Of a stretch of DNA of 6,454 nucleotides, positions 1 to 4,972 are shown one piece after another. The stretch is from JAGMDK01 sp023128695 (lineage in GTDB: Bacteria; Planctomycetota; Phycisphaerae; UBA1845; Fen-1342), in the NCBI GenBank assembly GCA_030628805.1, contig DAOVQG010000272.1, positions 1 through 6,454 of the forward strand. Direction: 5' to 3'. Positions within the stretch are counted from its first letter, which is position 1; every line of letters starts with the position of its first letter. Below the pieces are notes generated by a model. That model was not told the origin of the DNA. It searched no databases and saw nothing but the letters and a program-made list of their open reading frames with translations. The translations under genes and the position numbers were made by a program.

Positions 1-1737
1 CTCGACGCGGAGGGAAAAATCCGCTGGCATGATGATTTCAAGGCCGACGTGCCCTTCCCGGCCAAGAATCTTTATCTCGACGTGCCGGTCTGTCTCGAAC
101 AGGAGGGTACGGACATCAAGGTGCCGTGGGAGCTGTCACGCTTCCAGCACGTCTTCGCCTTCCTCTGGACCGACCCGGACCGCTATCGCGACGTGTTCCT
201 GCATCAATGGGGGGACTGGCTTCAGGCCAATCGGGTGGCCCGCGGCGTGAACTGGGCTTGTGCCATGGACGTCGCTCTGCGGGCGGTCACCTGGACGGCC
301 GCGCTGGCCGCGTGGGGTGACACGTTCGATGACACCACCCTGCGCAAAATGTGGGCCGCGCTGGCCACCCATGGGCATTTTGTGCGGGACAATCTCGAAT
401 GGGCGGCCGGTGCCCGCTCGAATCACTATTACAGCAACATCGTCGGCCTCGCCGTGCTGGGAGCCGTGCTGGCCCCCTACCCCCCTGCCACGAAATGGGC
501 TGCCTTTGCCGCCGGCGAGTTGCGGCGGGAAACGCTCCAGCAATTCGCACCGGACGGCTTCAATCGCGAGTGCTCGATGACTTACCACCGGCTGATGGTC
601 GAGTTGGCGACGCTAGGCGAGCTGGCCTGCCGCGTCAGCCGGATCGATCTCGGCCCCGCCGTCCGCGCGCGACTCGCCGCCGCCTACCGTGCGATCGCAG
701 TCTTGAGCGACTCCGCCGGAAACGTCCCGCTGATCGGCGACAATGACAGCGGGCGCATCTTTCCCATGGCAAACCGCGATGATACCGACATGCGTTACCT
801 TCTTGCGCTCGGAGCGGCCGTTTTGGATATGGATGATTTGGCTCGGGAAGAGTCCGCTCCAGAAGTGATGCTGCTTAATGGTCCTGAAAATGTAGCGTCC
901 GGGCTCCAAGATGTAGCGTCCGGGCTCCGTCCCGGACGTAGGATGCGGGAAAACGCACATACACAACTACGTCCGGGACGGAGCCCGGACGCTACATCTC
1001 TCTGTACGGCCCTGGCGGATACTGGCTTGTTTGTTCTCGGCGACGGCACGGACCAGATGGTGATCCGTTGTGGGCCGCTGACATACAAGACCGTCAACGA
1101 TCACAACCACCTGGATCAATTGTCGCTGGCCGTGACCGTGGCCGGCCGCCAGATGCTGGTCGATCCCGGCCAGTACTGCTACACCCCCTGGCCTCAAGTG
1201 CGTAACAGCTTCATCCGCACCCACGCACACAATACGGTTGTCGTCGACGATCAGCCGCAATGCCGCATGTTCATCCTCAGCCGCATGAATTTCAGCATCG
1301 TCGCCGAAGCCGCCCCGGCTTGCCTTGTATGGAAGGTTGGCAGTGAGCAAACCCACTTTGTCGGCCGCCACCGGGGCTACCGGCGGCTGCCCGGCGGGGC
1401 CGAGCACGAACGCACCATCGTATATGACGCAGTCCAGCGCACCTGGTCGATCACCGATCGCTTGCCGCTCTCCGGCCGGCATAGACTCACTTGGCGATTC
1501 CACCTGCATCCGGACGTGGTCGCCGAGCAGCACGCCGATGCTTGGCACCTCGCCCACGATGGCAGTAAACTCACGCTCCGCTGGACCGGTCAAACGCCCC
1601 CGCGCGGTCGCCTCGAGCAAAGCTGGTACGCCCCAGCCTATGGGCGTAAGACCGAAACCCAGGTGCTGGTGTTTCAGAAGGATTATCACGGAATGGCGGA
1701 GGAGTGTTTCATCTTGCGGGCACAGGATCACAGTTAA
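1..1737 (+). CDS. Heparinase II/III (alginate-lyase-like) family protein, 5'-truncated by window edge
   Basis: The reading frame is open from base 1 with no start codon in context, so the N-terminus lies outside the window; 578 residues are visible. The first residues (WHDDF at 10-14, then DIKVPWELSRFQH) match the segment that opens the alpha/alpha-toroid domain of the heparinase II/III superfamily. Further family landmarks in order are SNHYYSN (140-146), the ECSMTYHRL block (E190, Y195), IGDNDSG (245-251), HNHLDQLSL (368-376), DPGQYCY (388-394) and HAHNTVVVDD (408-417), followed by a beta-sandwich C-terminus. By analogy with characterised polysaccharide lyases, N141-H142, Y195, H370, Y392 and H410 are candidate catalytic or binding residues; this is inference. 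The family performs beta-elimination on uronic-acid polysaccharides, but many members sit in exopolysaccharide clusters with unknown substrate. Residues about 297-332 are encoded by palindromic repeat DNA and look like an insertion between conserved blocks. The stop overlaps the next gene's ATG. No signal peptide can be judged because the N-terminus is missing. Confidence 0.9.
   Translation, partial: LDAEGKIRWHDDFKADVPFPAKNLYLDVPVCLEQEGTDIKVPWELSRFQHVFAFLWTDPDRYRDVFLHQWGDWLQANRVARGVNWACAMDVALRAVTWTAALAAWGDTFDDTTLRKMWAALATHGHFVRDNLEWAAGARSNHYYSNIVGLAVLGAVLAPYPPATKWAAFAAGELRRETLQQFAPDGFNRECSMTYHRLMVELATLGELACRVSRIDLGPAVRARLAAAYRAIAVLSDSAGNVPLIGDNDSGRIFPMANRDDTDMRYLLALGAAVLDMDDLAREESAPEVMLLNGPENVASGLQDVASGLRPGRRMRENAHTQLRPGRSPDATSLCTALADTGLFVLGDGTDQMVIRCGPLTYKTVNDHNHLDQLSLAVTVAGRQMLVDPGQYCYTPWPQVRNSFIRTHAHNTVVVDDQPQCRMFILSRMNFSIVAEAAPACLVWKVGSEQTHFVGRHRGYRRLPGGAEHERTIVYDAVQRTWSITDRLPLSGRHRLTWRFHLHPDVVAEQHADAWHLAHDGSKLTLRWTGQTPPRGRLEQSWYAPAYGRKTETQVLVFQKDYHGMAEECFILRAQDHS
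891..996. repeat. In-frame cluster of GC-rich palindromic repeats inside the lyase gene
   Basis: Three copies of one element lie here. A 17-base partial copy (TGTAGCGTCCGGGCTCC, 891-907) is followed by AAGA and a full 29-base copy (912-940). After a 27-base spacer comes a perfect 29-base inverted copy (968-996). Each full copy is itself a hairpin with stem CGTCCGGG/CCCGGACG and loop CTCCGT, so the pair can form two small hairpins or one long 29-bp stem. The coding frame is maintained throughout and the insert is read as an Arg/Gly/Ser/Pro-rich stretch with VASGL and RPGR motifs. The same element recurs in intergenic DNA at 3022-3201 and 4423-4449, so it is a dispersed element rather than native coding sequence. 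The situation resembles Rickettsia palindromic elements, which also insert in frame. Confidence 0.93.
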
Positions 1738-2987
1738 TGGACGCGACGAAAGCCCCCCTCCGCATGATCTACTTCGTCGGCGAGGGCATCTTCTCAGCCA
1801 TCGTCGATTCACAGGTCATCGTGCCGTTGAACGTGATCGGGCGCGCGGCCCCCGACATTCGGCGGGCCTTGCTGATCCTGACGAGTATCCGCCACAGAAC
1901 GAATCCCGACGTGCCCGCCCGTGAGAAGGCCATCCGTCAGACATTGCCGGGGGCGCAGGTGTTGTTCAAGTACCGCACCATCTTGAACGTGCCGTTCCAA
2001 CATCGACTTTGGGCCGGCAAGCTGCGGGCGGCGCTCTCGGAGTGCGGCTACGACGGCGACGACCCCATCATCGTCCACTGTCGGGCCGGAGAGACCGCCG
2101 CTGCCGCCGCCCTGCTCAAACGTCACGATCCTCGGCTGCGCCTGCTCGTGGACATGCGCGGCGACCCGATCGACGAGGTCAGCCGGCGCGGCGTGCTGAG
2201 CTGGTATCTGCGCTACTGGTTCATGAGGACACAGCGGGCGGCCTTGGACGGCGCCGACGGCCTCAATACCGTCTCGCATCGTCTGGCCGAGCATCTCCGC
2301 CAGGTCGGCCTGCTGAAGCGCGACCTGCCGCGTTCAGTGATCGGCTGCTGCGTCGATACCGAACGGTTCTATTATGACCCTGCCTTGCGGGCTCAACGCC
2401 GGGAGGAATTTGGACTCGCCGACAAGTTCGTCGTCTGCTACTGCGGCTCGATGGCTCGTTACCAACGCCCGGACGCGATCGCCGAGGCGTTCGCCGCCCT
2501 TCGTAACGGGATGCCCGACGCCCATTTGCTGGCGGTCACGCGCGAAGCCCAGGCCTTGCTGGACCATCTGGAGCGGCTCGGCGTCGGTTCCGAGCATATC
2601 ACCGTTCGGGCCGCCGCCCACGATCAGGTGGCGTCCTATCTGATGGCGGGCGACGTGGGAATGCTCCTCCGTGAGGACGTGATTACCAATCACGTGGCCT
2701 CGCCGGTGAAGTTCGCGGAATACTTGCGCTGCGGCCTGCCGGTGATCCTGACGCCTTATATCGGAGACTTGCCGGCTCTGGTGGCCCGTGAGAAAGTTGG
2801 GCAAACGGTGAGTTTTCCCGTGCGCGCGGCGGAAGTGCTCCAGGCCGCGCAAGCGATCCGCGCGCGGCACGAGTCATCAGGAGACGAGTATCGTCAGCAT
2901 TGCAGCCGAGTGGCGGCCGAGCAATTATCGTGGTCCGGCCAGATCGGCAAGTTAATCGAGTTGTACCGCACGCTCGCAAGCTCATAG
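1737..2987 (+). CDS. GT-B fold glycosyltransferase (GT4-like)
   Basis: This is a 416-residue protein, a usual length for GT4-type enzymes, which transfer a sugar from a nucleotide-sugar donor to a growing glycan on the cytoplasmic side of the membrane. The N-terminal Rossmann-like half includes MIYFVGEG (10-17) and the strand PIIVHCRAGE (110-119). The linker has VIGCCVDTERF (201-211), a version of the family's VIPxGVDxxxF motif. The C-terminal half has FVVCYCGSM and the donor-binding signature SPVKFAEYLRCGLPVI (322-337), with K325 and E328 in the usual positions. The start was chosen at ATG 1737 because it overlaps the upstream TAA by one base (TAATG), a typical translational coupling; an in-frame GTG at 1704 would need overlap with the lyase gene, and its purine tract lies too close. 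No transmembrane segment is evident. The donor and acceptor sugars cannot be deduced. Confidence 0.92.
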   Translation: MDATKAPLRMIYFVGEGIFSAIVDSQVIVPLNVIGRAAPDIRRALLILTSIRHRTNPDVPAREKAIRQTLPGAQVLFKYRTILNVPFQHRLWAGKLRAALSECGYDGDDPIIVHCRAGETAAAAALLKRHDPRLRLLVDMRGDPIDEVSRRGVLSWYLRYWFMRTQRAALDGADGLNTVSHRLAEHLRQVGLLKRDLPRSVIGCCVDTERFYYDPALRAQRREEFGLADKFVVCYCGSMARYQRPDAIAEAFAALRNGMPDAHLLAVTREAQALLDHLERLGVGSEHITVRAAAHDQVASYLMAGDVGMLLREDVITNHVASPVKFAEYLRCGLPVILTPYIGDLPALVAREKVGQTVSFPVRAAEVLQAAQAIRARHESSGDEYRQHCSRVAAEQLSWSGQIGKLIELYRTLASS

Positions 2988-3021
2988 TATCCCGCTGGCA
3001 ATGGCGTAGACCTGCAACGTA

Positions 3022-3223
3022 TGTAGCGACCGGGCTCCGTCCCGGTCGTGTGTGGCACCGGCATCTTGCCGGTGGAATGATCACCGGCTGGAAGCCGGTG
3101 CCACACAAGAATGTAGCGGCCGGCCCCTGTGCCGGCCGAACCACCGGCTGGAAGCCGGTGCCACACAAGAATGTAGCGACCGGCCCCCGTACCGGCCGAA
3201 CCACCGGCTGAAAGCCGGTGCCA
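3022..3223. repeat. Array of two alternating palindromic elements with a 60-bp period
   Basis: Two hairpin types alternate. Type A begins TGTAGCG and forms an 8-bp stem with a 6-base loop, at 3022-3048, 3112-3138 and 3172-3198. Type B has the stem CACCGGC/GCCGGTG with a 5-base loop, at 3056-3074 (loop ATCTT, opposite orientation), 3082-3100, 3142-3160 (loop TGGAA) and 3202-3220 (loop TGAAA). The composite unit 3082-3141 is repeated at 3142-3201 with three differences in 60 bases and begins again at 3202. The array fills almost the whole spacer between the glycosyltransferase stop and the acyltransferase ribosome binding site. It is probably transcribed with the operon and would form a string of mRNA hairpins. 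There is no T-tract, so it does not look like an intrinsic terminator. The DNA happens to be open in the acyltransferase frame. Confidence 0.95.
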
Positions 3224-3227
3224 AGGT
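3223..3227 (+). promoter_or_regulatory. Ribosome binding site that fixes the acyltransferase start
   Basis: AAGGT lies seven bases before ATG 3235 and starts exactly where the last palindromic unit breaks off: earlier copies read GCCGGTGCCACAC, this one GCCGGTGCCAAGG. It supports ATG 3235 over the upstream in-frame GTG at 3052, which would translate the repeat array. Confidence 0.6.
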
Positions 3228-3234
3228 AACTACC

Positions 3235-3786
3235 ATGGTCTTCCGCAAACCGCATGAGGAAACCAAAAGCCGGAAGCTGGCCCGCGTGCTGCGAGAGGAA
3301 GCCTGGGTCTGGTTCGAGACGCTCACCTACCTCATCCCCGGCCGAGTCGGCGACCGTCTGCGAGGCTTCGTCATCGGCAAGTTCCTCAAAGCGTGCGGCG
3401 GCAGGCTCGAAATCCGGCCCTTTGCACACATCTGGAGCCCGTGGAACTTATCGGTCGGCCGAAATTGCTCGATCGGGCGGCTCGCCAGCCTCAACTGCGT
3501 CGGCCGGGTCCGCTTCGGTAACGACGTGCGCATGGGCCCATACGTGATGATCACCACGCTGAACCACGGACTGGCCCGCGGAGAGCTTATCGACGCGCAA
3601 ACGCCGCAGGTACAGGATGTTACGATCGGTAACGACGTCTGGATCGGGGGCCACGCCTGCATCCTCCCCGGCGTCACCATCGGTGACGGGGCCGTCGTTG
3701 CCGCCGGGGCCGTGGTCACGAGGGACATCGAGCCCGACACCATCGTCGGAGGCTCGCCGGCGAAGGTGATTAGCCGGAGGCATTAG
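3235..3786 (+). CDS. Left-handed beta-helix acyltransferase (WcaF / maltose O-acetyltransferase type)
   Basis: This 183-residue protein is of usual size for hexapeptide-repeat O-acyltransferases, cytoplasmic trimeric enzymes that move an acetyl group from acetyl-CoA to a sugar hydroxyl. A basic, helical N-terminus (1-55) leads to IRPFAHIWSPWNLSVGRNCSIG, which resembles the WcaF opening coil (typically IWAPWNL). Hexapeptide turns follow, then TTLNHG (107-112) with H111 as the likely catalytic base. The extended loop RGELIDAQTPQVQDV comes next, then the closing coils IGNDVWIGG (131-139), ILPGVTIGDGAVVAAGAVV and the C-terminal cap IVGGSPAKVI (170-179). The start at ATG 3235 has an AAGG ribosome binding site and leaves out the repeat-encoded extension. 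It lies 247 bp after the glycosyltransferase and points the same way, so it probably decorates the same glycan. The exact acceptor is unknown. Confidence 0.92.
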   Translation: MVFRKPHEETKSRKLARVLREEAWVWFETLTYLIPGRVGDRLRGFVIGKFLKACGGRLEIRPFAHIWSPWNLSVGRNCSIGRLASLNCVGRVRFGNDVRMGPYVMITTLNHGLARGELIDAQTPQVQDVTIGNDVWIGGHACILPGVTIGDGAVVAAGAVVTRDIEPDTIVGGSPAKVISRRH

Positions 3787-3791
3787 CCGAT

Positions 3792-3807
3792 GGCGCGCGG
3801 GCGCGCC
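3792..3807. repeat. Short GC hairpin directly after the acyltransferase stop
   Basis: GGCGCGC (3792-3798) and GCGCGCC (3801-3807) form a very GC-rich stem five bases after the stop codon. With no T-run it is not a standard intrinsic terminator, but it could protect the transcript's 3' end. Its left part (ATGGCGCGC, 3790-3798) equals the unit of the tandem repeat at 3910. Confidence 0.6.
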
Positions 3808-3819
3808 TCAACATAGTGG

Positions 3820-3880
3820 GTGGGGCGGGCCTCCGTGCCCGCCAGTACGGTCCGCTGGCGGCCGCGGAGGGCCGCCCCAC
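3820..3880. repeat. 61-nt long hairpin (dispersed-palindrome type)
   Basis: The arms 3820-3835 and 3865-3880 pair over 16 positions with one mismatch (G3829 opposite G3871). Inside, CCGCCAG (3839-3845) pairs with CTGGCGG (3855-3861) around a 9-base loop. The whole is one long, very stable GC-rich stem-loop with small internal loops. It lies 34 bp after the acyltransferase stop. It is unrelated in sequence to the TGTAGCG family but has the same style of architecture. It could act as an RNA 3'-end stabiliser or as a mobile palindrome; there is no U-tract for intrinsic termination. Confidence 0.9.
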
Positions 3881-3909
3881 CGGTTTACCCACTTTCCTGA
3901 TGCCCACCC

Positions 3910-3945
3910 ATGGCGCGCATGGCGCGCATGGCGCGCATGGCGCGA
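3910..3945. repeat. 9-bp tandem repeat, four copies of ATGGCGCGC
   Basis: Four head-to-tail copies are present, exact except for the last base (A instead of C at 3945). Each unit contains eight alternating purine-pyrimidine bases (GCGCGCAT), a pattern prone to Z-DNA. One isolated copy of the same unit occurs at 3790-3798. In one frame the repeat would read Met-Ala-Arg four times and stop after 24 codons; no ribosome binding site supports a gene. Slipped-strand expansion is the simplest origin. Confidence 0.93.
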
Positions 3946-3963
3946 CACTTGCGAGTCGTATAC

Positions 3964-3992
3964 TTGTGCCAACCCGAGATTTAAATTAGCAT
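3964..3992 (+). promoter_or_regulatory. Possible promoter for the small basic protein gene
   Basis: TTGTGC (3964-3969) and TAGCAT (3987-3992) are separated by 17 bases in a locally AT-rich patch that contrasts with the GC-rich surroundings. Matches to the sigma-70 consensus are only 3/6 and 4/6. The predicted start of transcription would be near 4000, about 35 bases before the ATG at 4034. This is a weak, position-supported guess. Confidence 0.3.
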
Positions 3993-4020
3993 AAGTGATT
4001 CGACCTTAACTATGAGTACT

Positions 4021-4024
4021 GGAG
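4021..4024 (+). promoter_or_regulatory. Ribosome binding site of the small basic protein gene
   Basis: GGAG lies nine bases upstream of ATG 4034, which is good spacing and the main support for choosing this start. Confidence 0.6.
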
Positions 4025-4033
4025 CCGCATCAA

Positions 4034-4342
4034 ATGGATATTAAGCCCGGCACGACCATTACGGTAGAAATCATCGCGCCGCCGAGGAGTGCGGCCGCGC
4101 GAAAGACGTTGTACCGCGTGTGCCGCAAGGACGCGCAGGTTGCCAATACCCAGCGGTGGGTTGCTCGACATCGCCCCTCGTGGCAAACCAAACGGCGTGG
4201 AGGTCGCATGTGGCACCACCAAATGAAAAGCAAACCGGGCGTGCTGCTGACGGCCGGAAAACGCTACTCGATCCGCGCGACGGTCGACGTCATACGCGAT
4301 CTGGAGAGTGTTGAGCAGTGTGTGAAGGTGAGCGCGGGCTGA
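4034..4342 (+). CDS. Small basic hypothetical protein, 102 aa
   Basis: I do not recognise this gene and assign no function. The 102-residue product has about 21 Lys/Arg against 7 Asp/Glu, so it is strongly basic. It starts MDIKPGTTITVEII, which looks like a beta-strand, has an Arg/Lys/Trp-rich middle (RWVARHRP, KRRGGRMWHHQ), and ends in alternating hydrophobic segments (YSIRATVDVI, CVKVSAG) that again suggest beta-structure. There is no signal peptide or membrane segment. It is judged to be real because it has a well-spaced GGAG site, a tentative AT-rich promoter and a third-codon GC bias typical of the neighbours. An overlapping antisense frame (4010-4408) lacks these supports. The basic charge would suit nucleic-acid binding, but no known motif is visible. 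It stands alone between the glycan genes and the rRNA operon and is probably its own transcription unit. Confidence 0.68.
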   Translation: MDIKPGTTITVEIIAPPRSAAARKTLYRVCRKDAQVANTQRWVARHRPSWQTKRRGGRMWHHQMKSKPGVLLTAGKRYSIRATVDVIRDLESVEQCVKVSAG

Positions 4343-4422
4343 AACTCTCCGTCGTCCGCCGTAGGCAAGCTCGTCGGAGCGATTAATTGAGGCGTCCGCT
4401 AAACACATACCCAGACGGTGGA

Positions 4423-4467
4423 CGGCCGGTACGGGGCCCGGCCGCTACATTTCATTTGTGTGGCACC
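4423..4467 (-). repeat. Inverted copy of the TGTAGCG palindrome with a type B remnant
   Basis: Read on the - strand this starts with GGTGCCACACAA, the type B tail, followed by TGTAGCG and a hairpin with stem CGGCCGG/CCGGCCG (4423-4429 and 4438-4444). The order tail-then-TGTAGCG is the same as in the 3082-3201 array, so the composite arrangement moved or was copied as a unit. The type B stem itself is mostly missing. Confidence 0.85.
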
Positions 4468-4574
4468 AGCAGCTATACACGCACGGCCGGCTCACAAAGA
4501 TGGCCCGATAATAAGCGATATCGCGGCAATCGATGGCTGTTCTGTTGGTTTTGAGGACGGCTGCTAGGATTTAG

Positions 4575-4672
4575 CAGTCCGTTGCAAAAGGGGACTGGTT
4601 CCGAGCCGAGCGTGATAAGAACCGAGAAAAACGCGCACCTGCGAGGGGCCTGTCCCCTTTTGCAACGGACTG
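4575..4672. repeat. 98-bp element with perfect 21-bp terminal inverted repeats
   Basis: The left arm (4575-4595, containing GTTGCAAAAGGGGAC) is matched base for base by the reverse complement at 4652-4672 (GTCCCCTTTTGCAAC). The 56-base interior carries a GGTTC/GAACC pair (4597-4601, 4619-4623). A short AGGGG/CCCCT stem with a following T-run overlaps the right arm (4644-4661). The size and symmetry fit a MITE or a REP-type palindrome; AAAAGGGGAC-style palindromes are known to me as dispersed repeats in planctomycete genomes, but I cannot check copy number here. No clear target-site duplication flanks it. It ends 36 bp before the -35 box of the likely rRNA promoter. Confidence 0.88.
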
Positions 4673-4708
4673 TTCGTTATCGCCGGGTATATTTTTCACG
4701 AATACCAC

Positions 4709-4736
4709 TTGCCGCCATTTCTAATCGTGTTAGTAT
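4709..4736 (+). promoter_or_regulatory. Likely rRNA operon promoter
   Basis: TTGCCG (4709-4714) and TAGTAT (4731-4736) are spaced by 16 bases, with a TG one base before the -10 (extended -10 pattern). The spacer and upstream DNA are AT-rich compared with the rest of the window. Transcription would begin around 4743, directly at the boxB-like hairpin and about 230 bases before mature 16S. The match to consensus is moderate, but the position relative to the leader signals supports it. Confidence 0.45.
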
Positions 4737-4743
4737 GCATGAC

Positions 4744-4776
4744 CCAGCGGGAAACGCTGGTTCTGATCTTTGACAA
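4744..4776 (+). promoter_or_regulatory. boxB-like hairpin and boxA-like rRNA antitermination site
   Basis: CCAGCG/CGCTGG (4744-4749, 4755-4760) forms a perfect 6-bp stem with loop GGAAA. It is followed by TGATCTTTGACAA (4764-4776), close to the rRNA boxA consensus TGCTCTTTAACAA. The order boxB then boxA is that of E. coli rrn leaders. It would recruit NusB/S10 and related factors so that RNA polymerase resists termination while transcribing the untranslated rRNA operon. Confidence 0.6.
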
Positions 4777-4945
4777 GTAAACAGTGGACGAAGTCGAGAG
4801 AATGTGACGGCGGAGCTTCTCCTGCGTTTTAGGGGAGTTGCGTCGCAACAAATCGCCCGCCGGCGCGGTCACGGTGTGCCCGTGGTGGTTGGGCGGCTAA
4901 ACATTCTCGTCCGCAGCGAGGTGTTGAGCTCATTATCGTAGGTAG

Positions 4946-4959
4946 CAGCCTGCGGGCTG
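4946..4959 (+). other. UNCG-type tetraloop hairpin just before 16S
   Basis: CAGCC (4946-4950) pairs with GGCTG (4955-4959) around TGCG, a UNCG-class tetraloop closed by C-G. It ends 13 bases before the predicted mature 5' end of 16S and may shape processing or folding of the precursor. Confidence 0.5.
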
Positions 4960-4972
4960 AAATCAACGAATA

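Larger units (their letters stand above)
4343..4972. other. Non-coding region between the small gene and 16S rRNA
   Basis: No convincing gene is present in these 630 bases. In order they hold an imperfect CTCCG/CGGAG stem at about 4347-4379, an inverted TGTAGCG palindrome (4423-4449), a 10-bp palindrome GCGATATCGC (4515-4524), a 6-bp hairpin CTGCTA/TAGCAG (4561-4577) whose right arm overlaps the following 98-bp inverted-repeat element (4575-4672), the likely rRNA promoter (4709-4736), the boxB/boxA-like leader signals (4744-4776) and a small UNCG-type hairpin (4946-4959). Between 4777 and 4945 I see nothing beyond leader RNA sequence. Confidence 0.7.

Noticed and set aside
1704..1736. GTG 1704 as the glycosyltransferase start
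   Set aside because: The purine-rich tract sits directly against it with no spacing, and ATG 1737 overlaps the upstream stop in a classic coupled arrangement.
967..1812. 281-codon open frame on the - strand opposite the lyase gene
   Set aside because: It is a shadow of the high-GC third-position bias of the real gene; the + strand product has clear family motifs and this one has none.
3022..3220. Intrinsic terminators between the glycosyltransferase and acyltransferase genes
   Set aside because: Hairpins are strong but none is followed by a T-run; a dispersed repeat explains them better.
3082..3223. CRISPR-like reading of the 60-bp repeat array
   Set aside because: The units are contiguous and nearly identical over the full 60 bases, with no unique spacers and no cas genes.
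2683..3429. 248-codon open frame on the - strand
   Set aside because: It crosses the end of the glycosyltransferase, the repeat array and the start of the acyltransferase; its translation includes repeated GTGFQPV peptides that are just palindrome translation.
3910..3984. 24-codon peptide starting with four Met-Ala-Arg repeats
   Set aside because: No ribosome binding site, and the composition is explained by the 9-bp tandem repeat.
4010..4408. 132-codon open frame on the - strand opposite the small gene
   Set aside because: It has no ribosome binding site or promoter support, and the + strand frame has the better third-codon pattern and a GGAG site.
4545..4570. Second promoter TTGGTT with TAGGAT
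   Set aside because: The spacing is only 14 bases, and the -10 candidate lies in a hairpin next to the inverted-repeat element.
4582..4773. 63-codon + strand frame
   Set aside because: It begins inside the 98-bp inverted repeat and runs through the likely rRNA promoter and boxA; no ribosome binding site.
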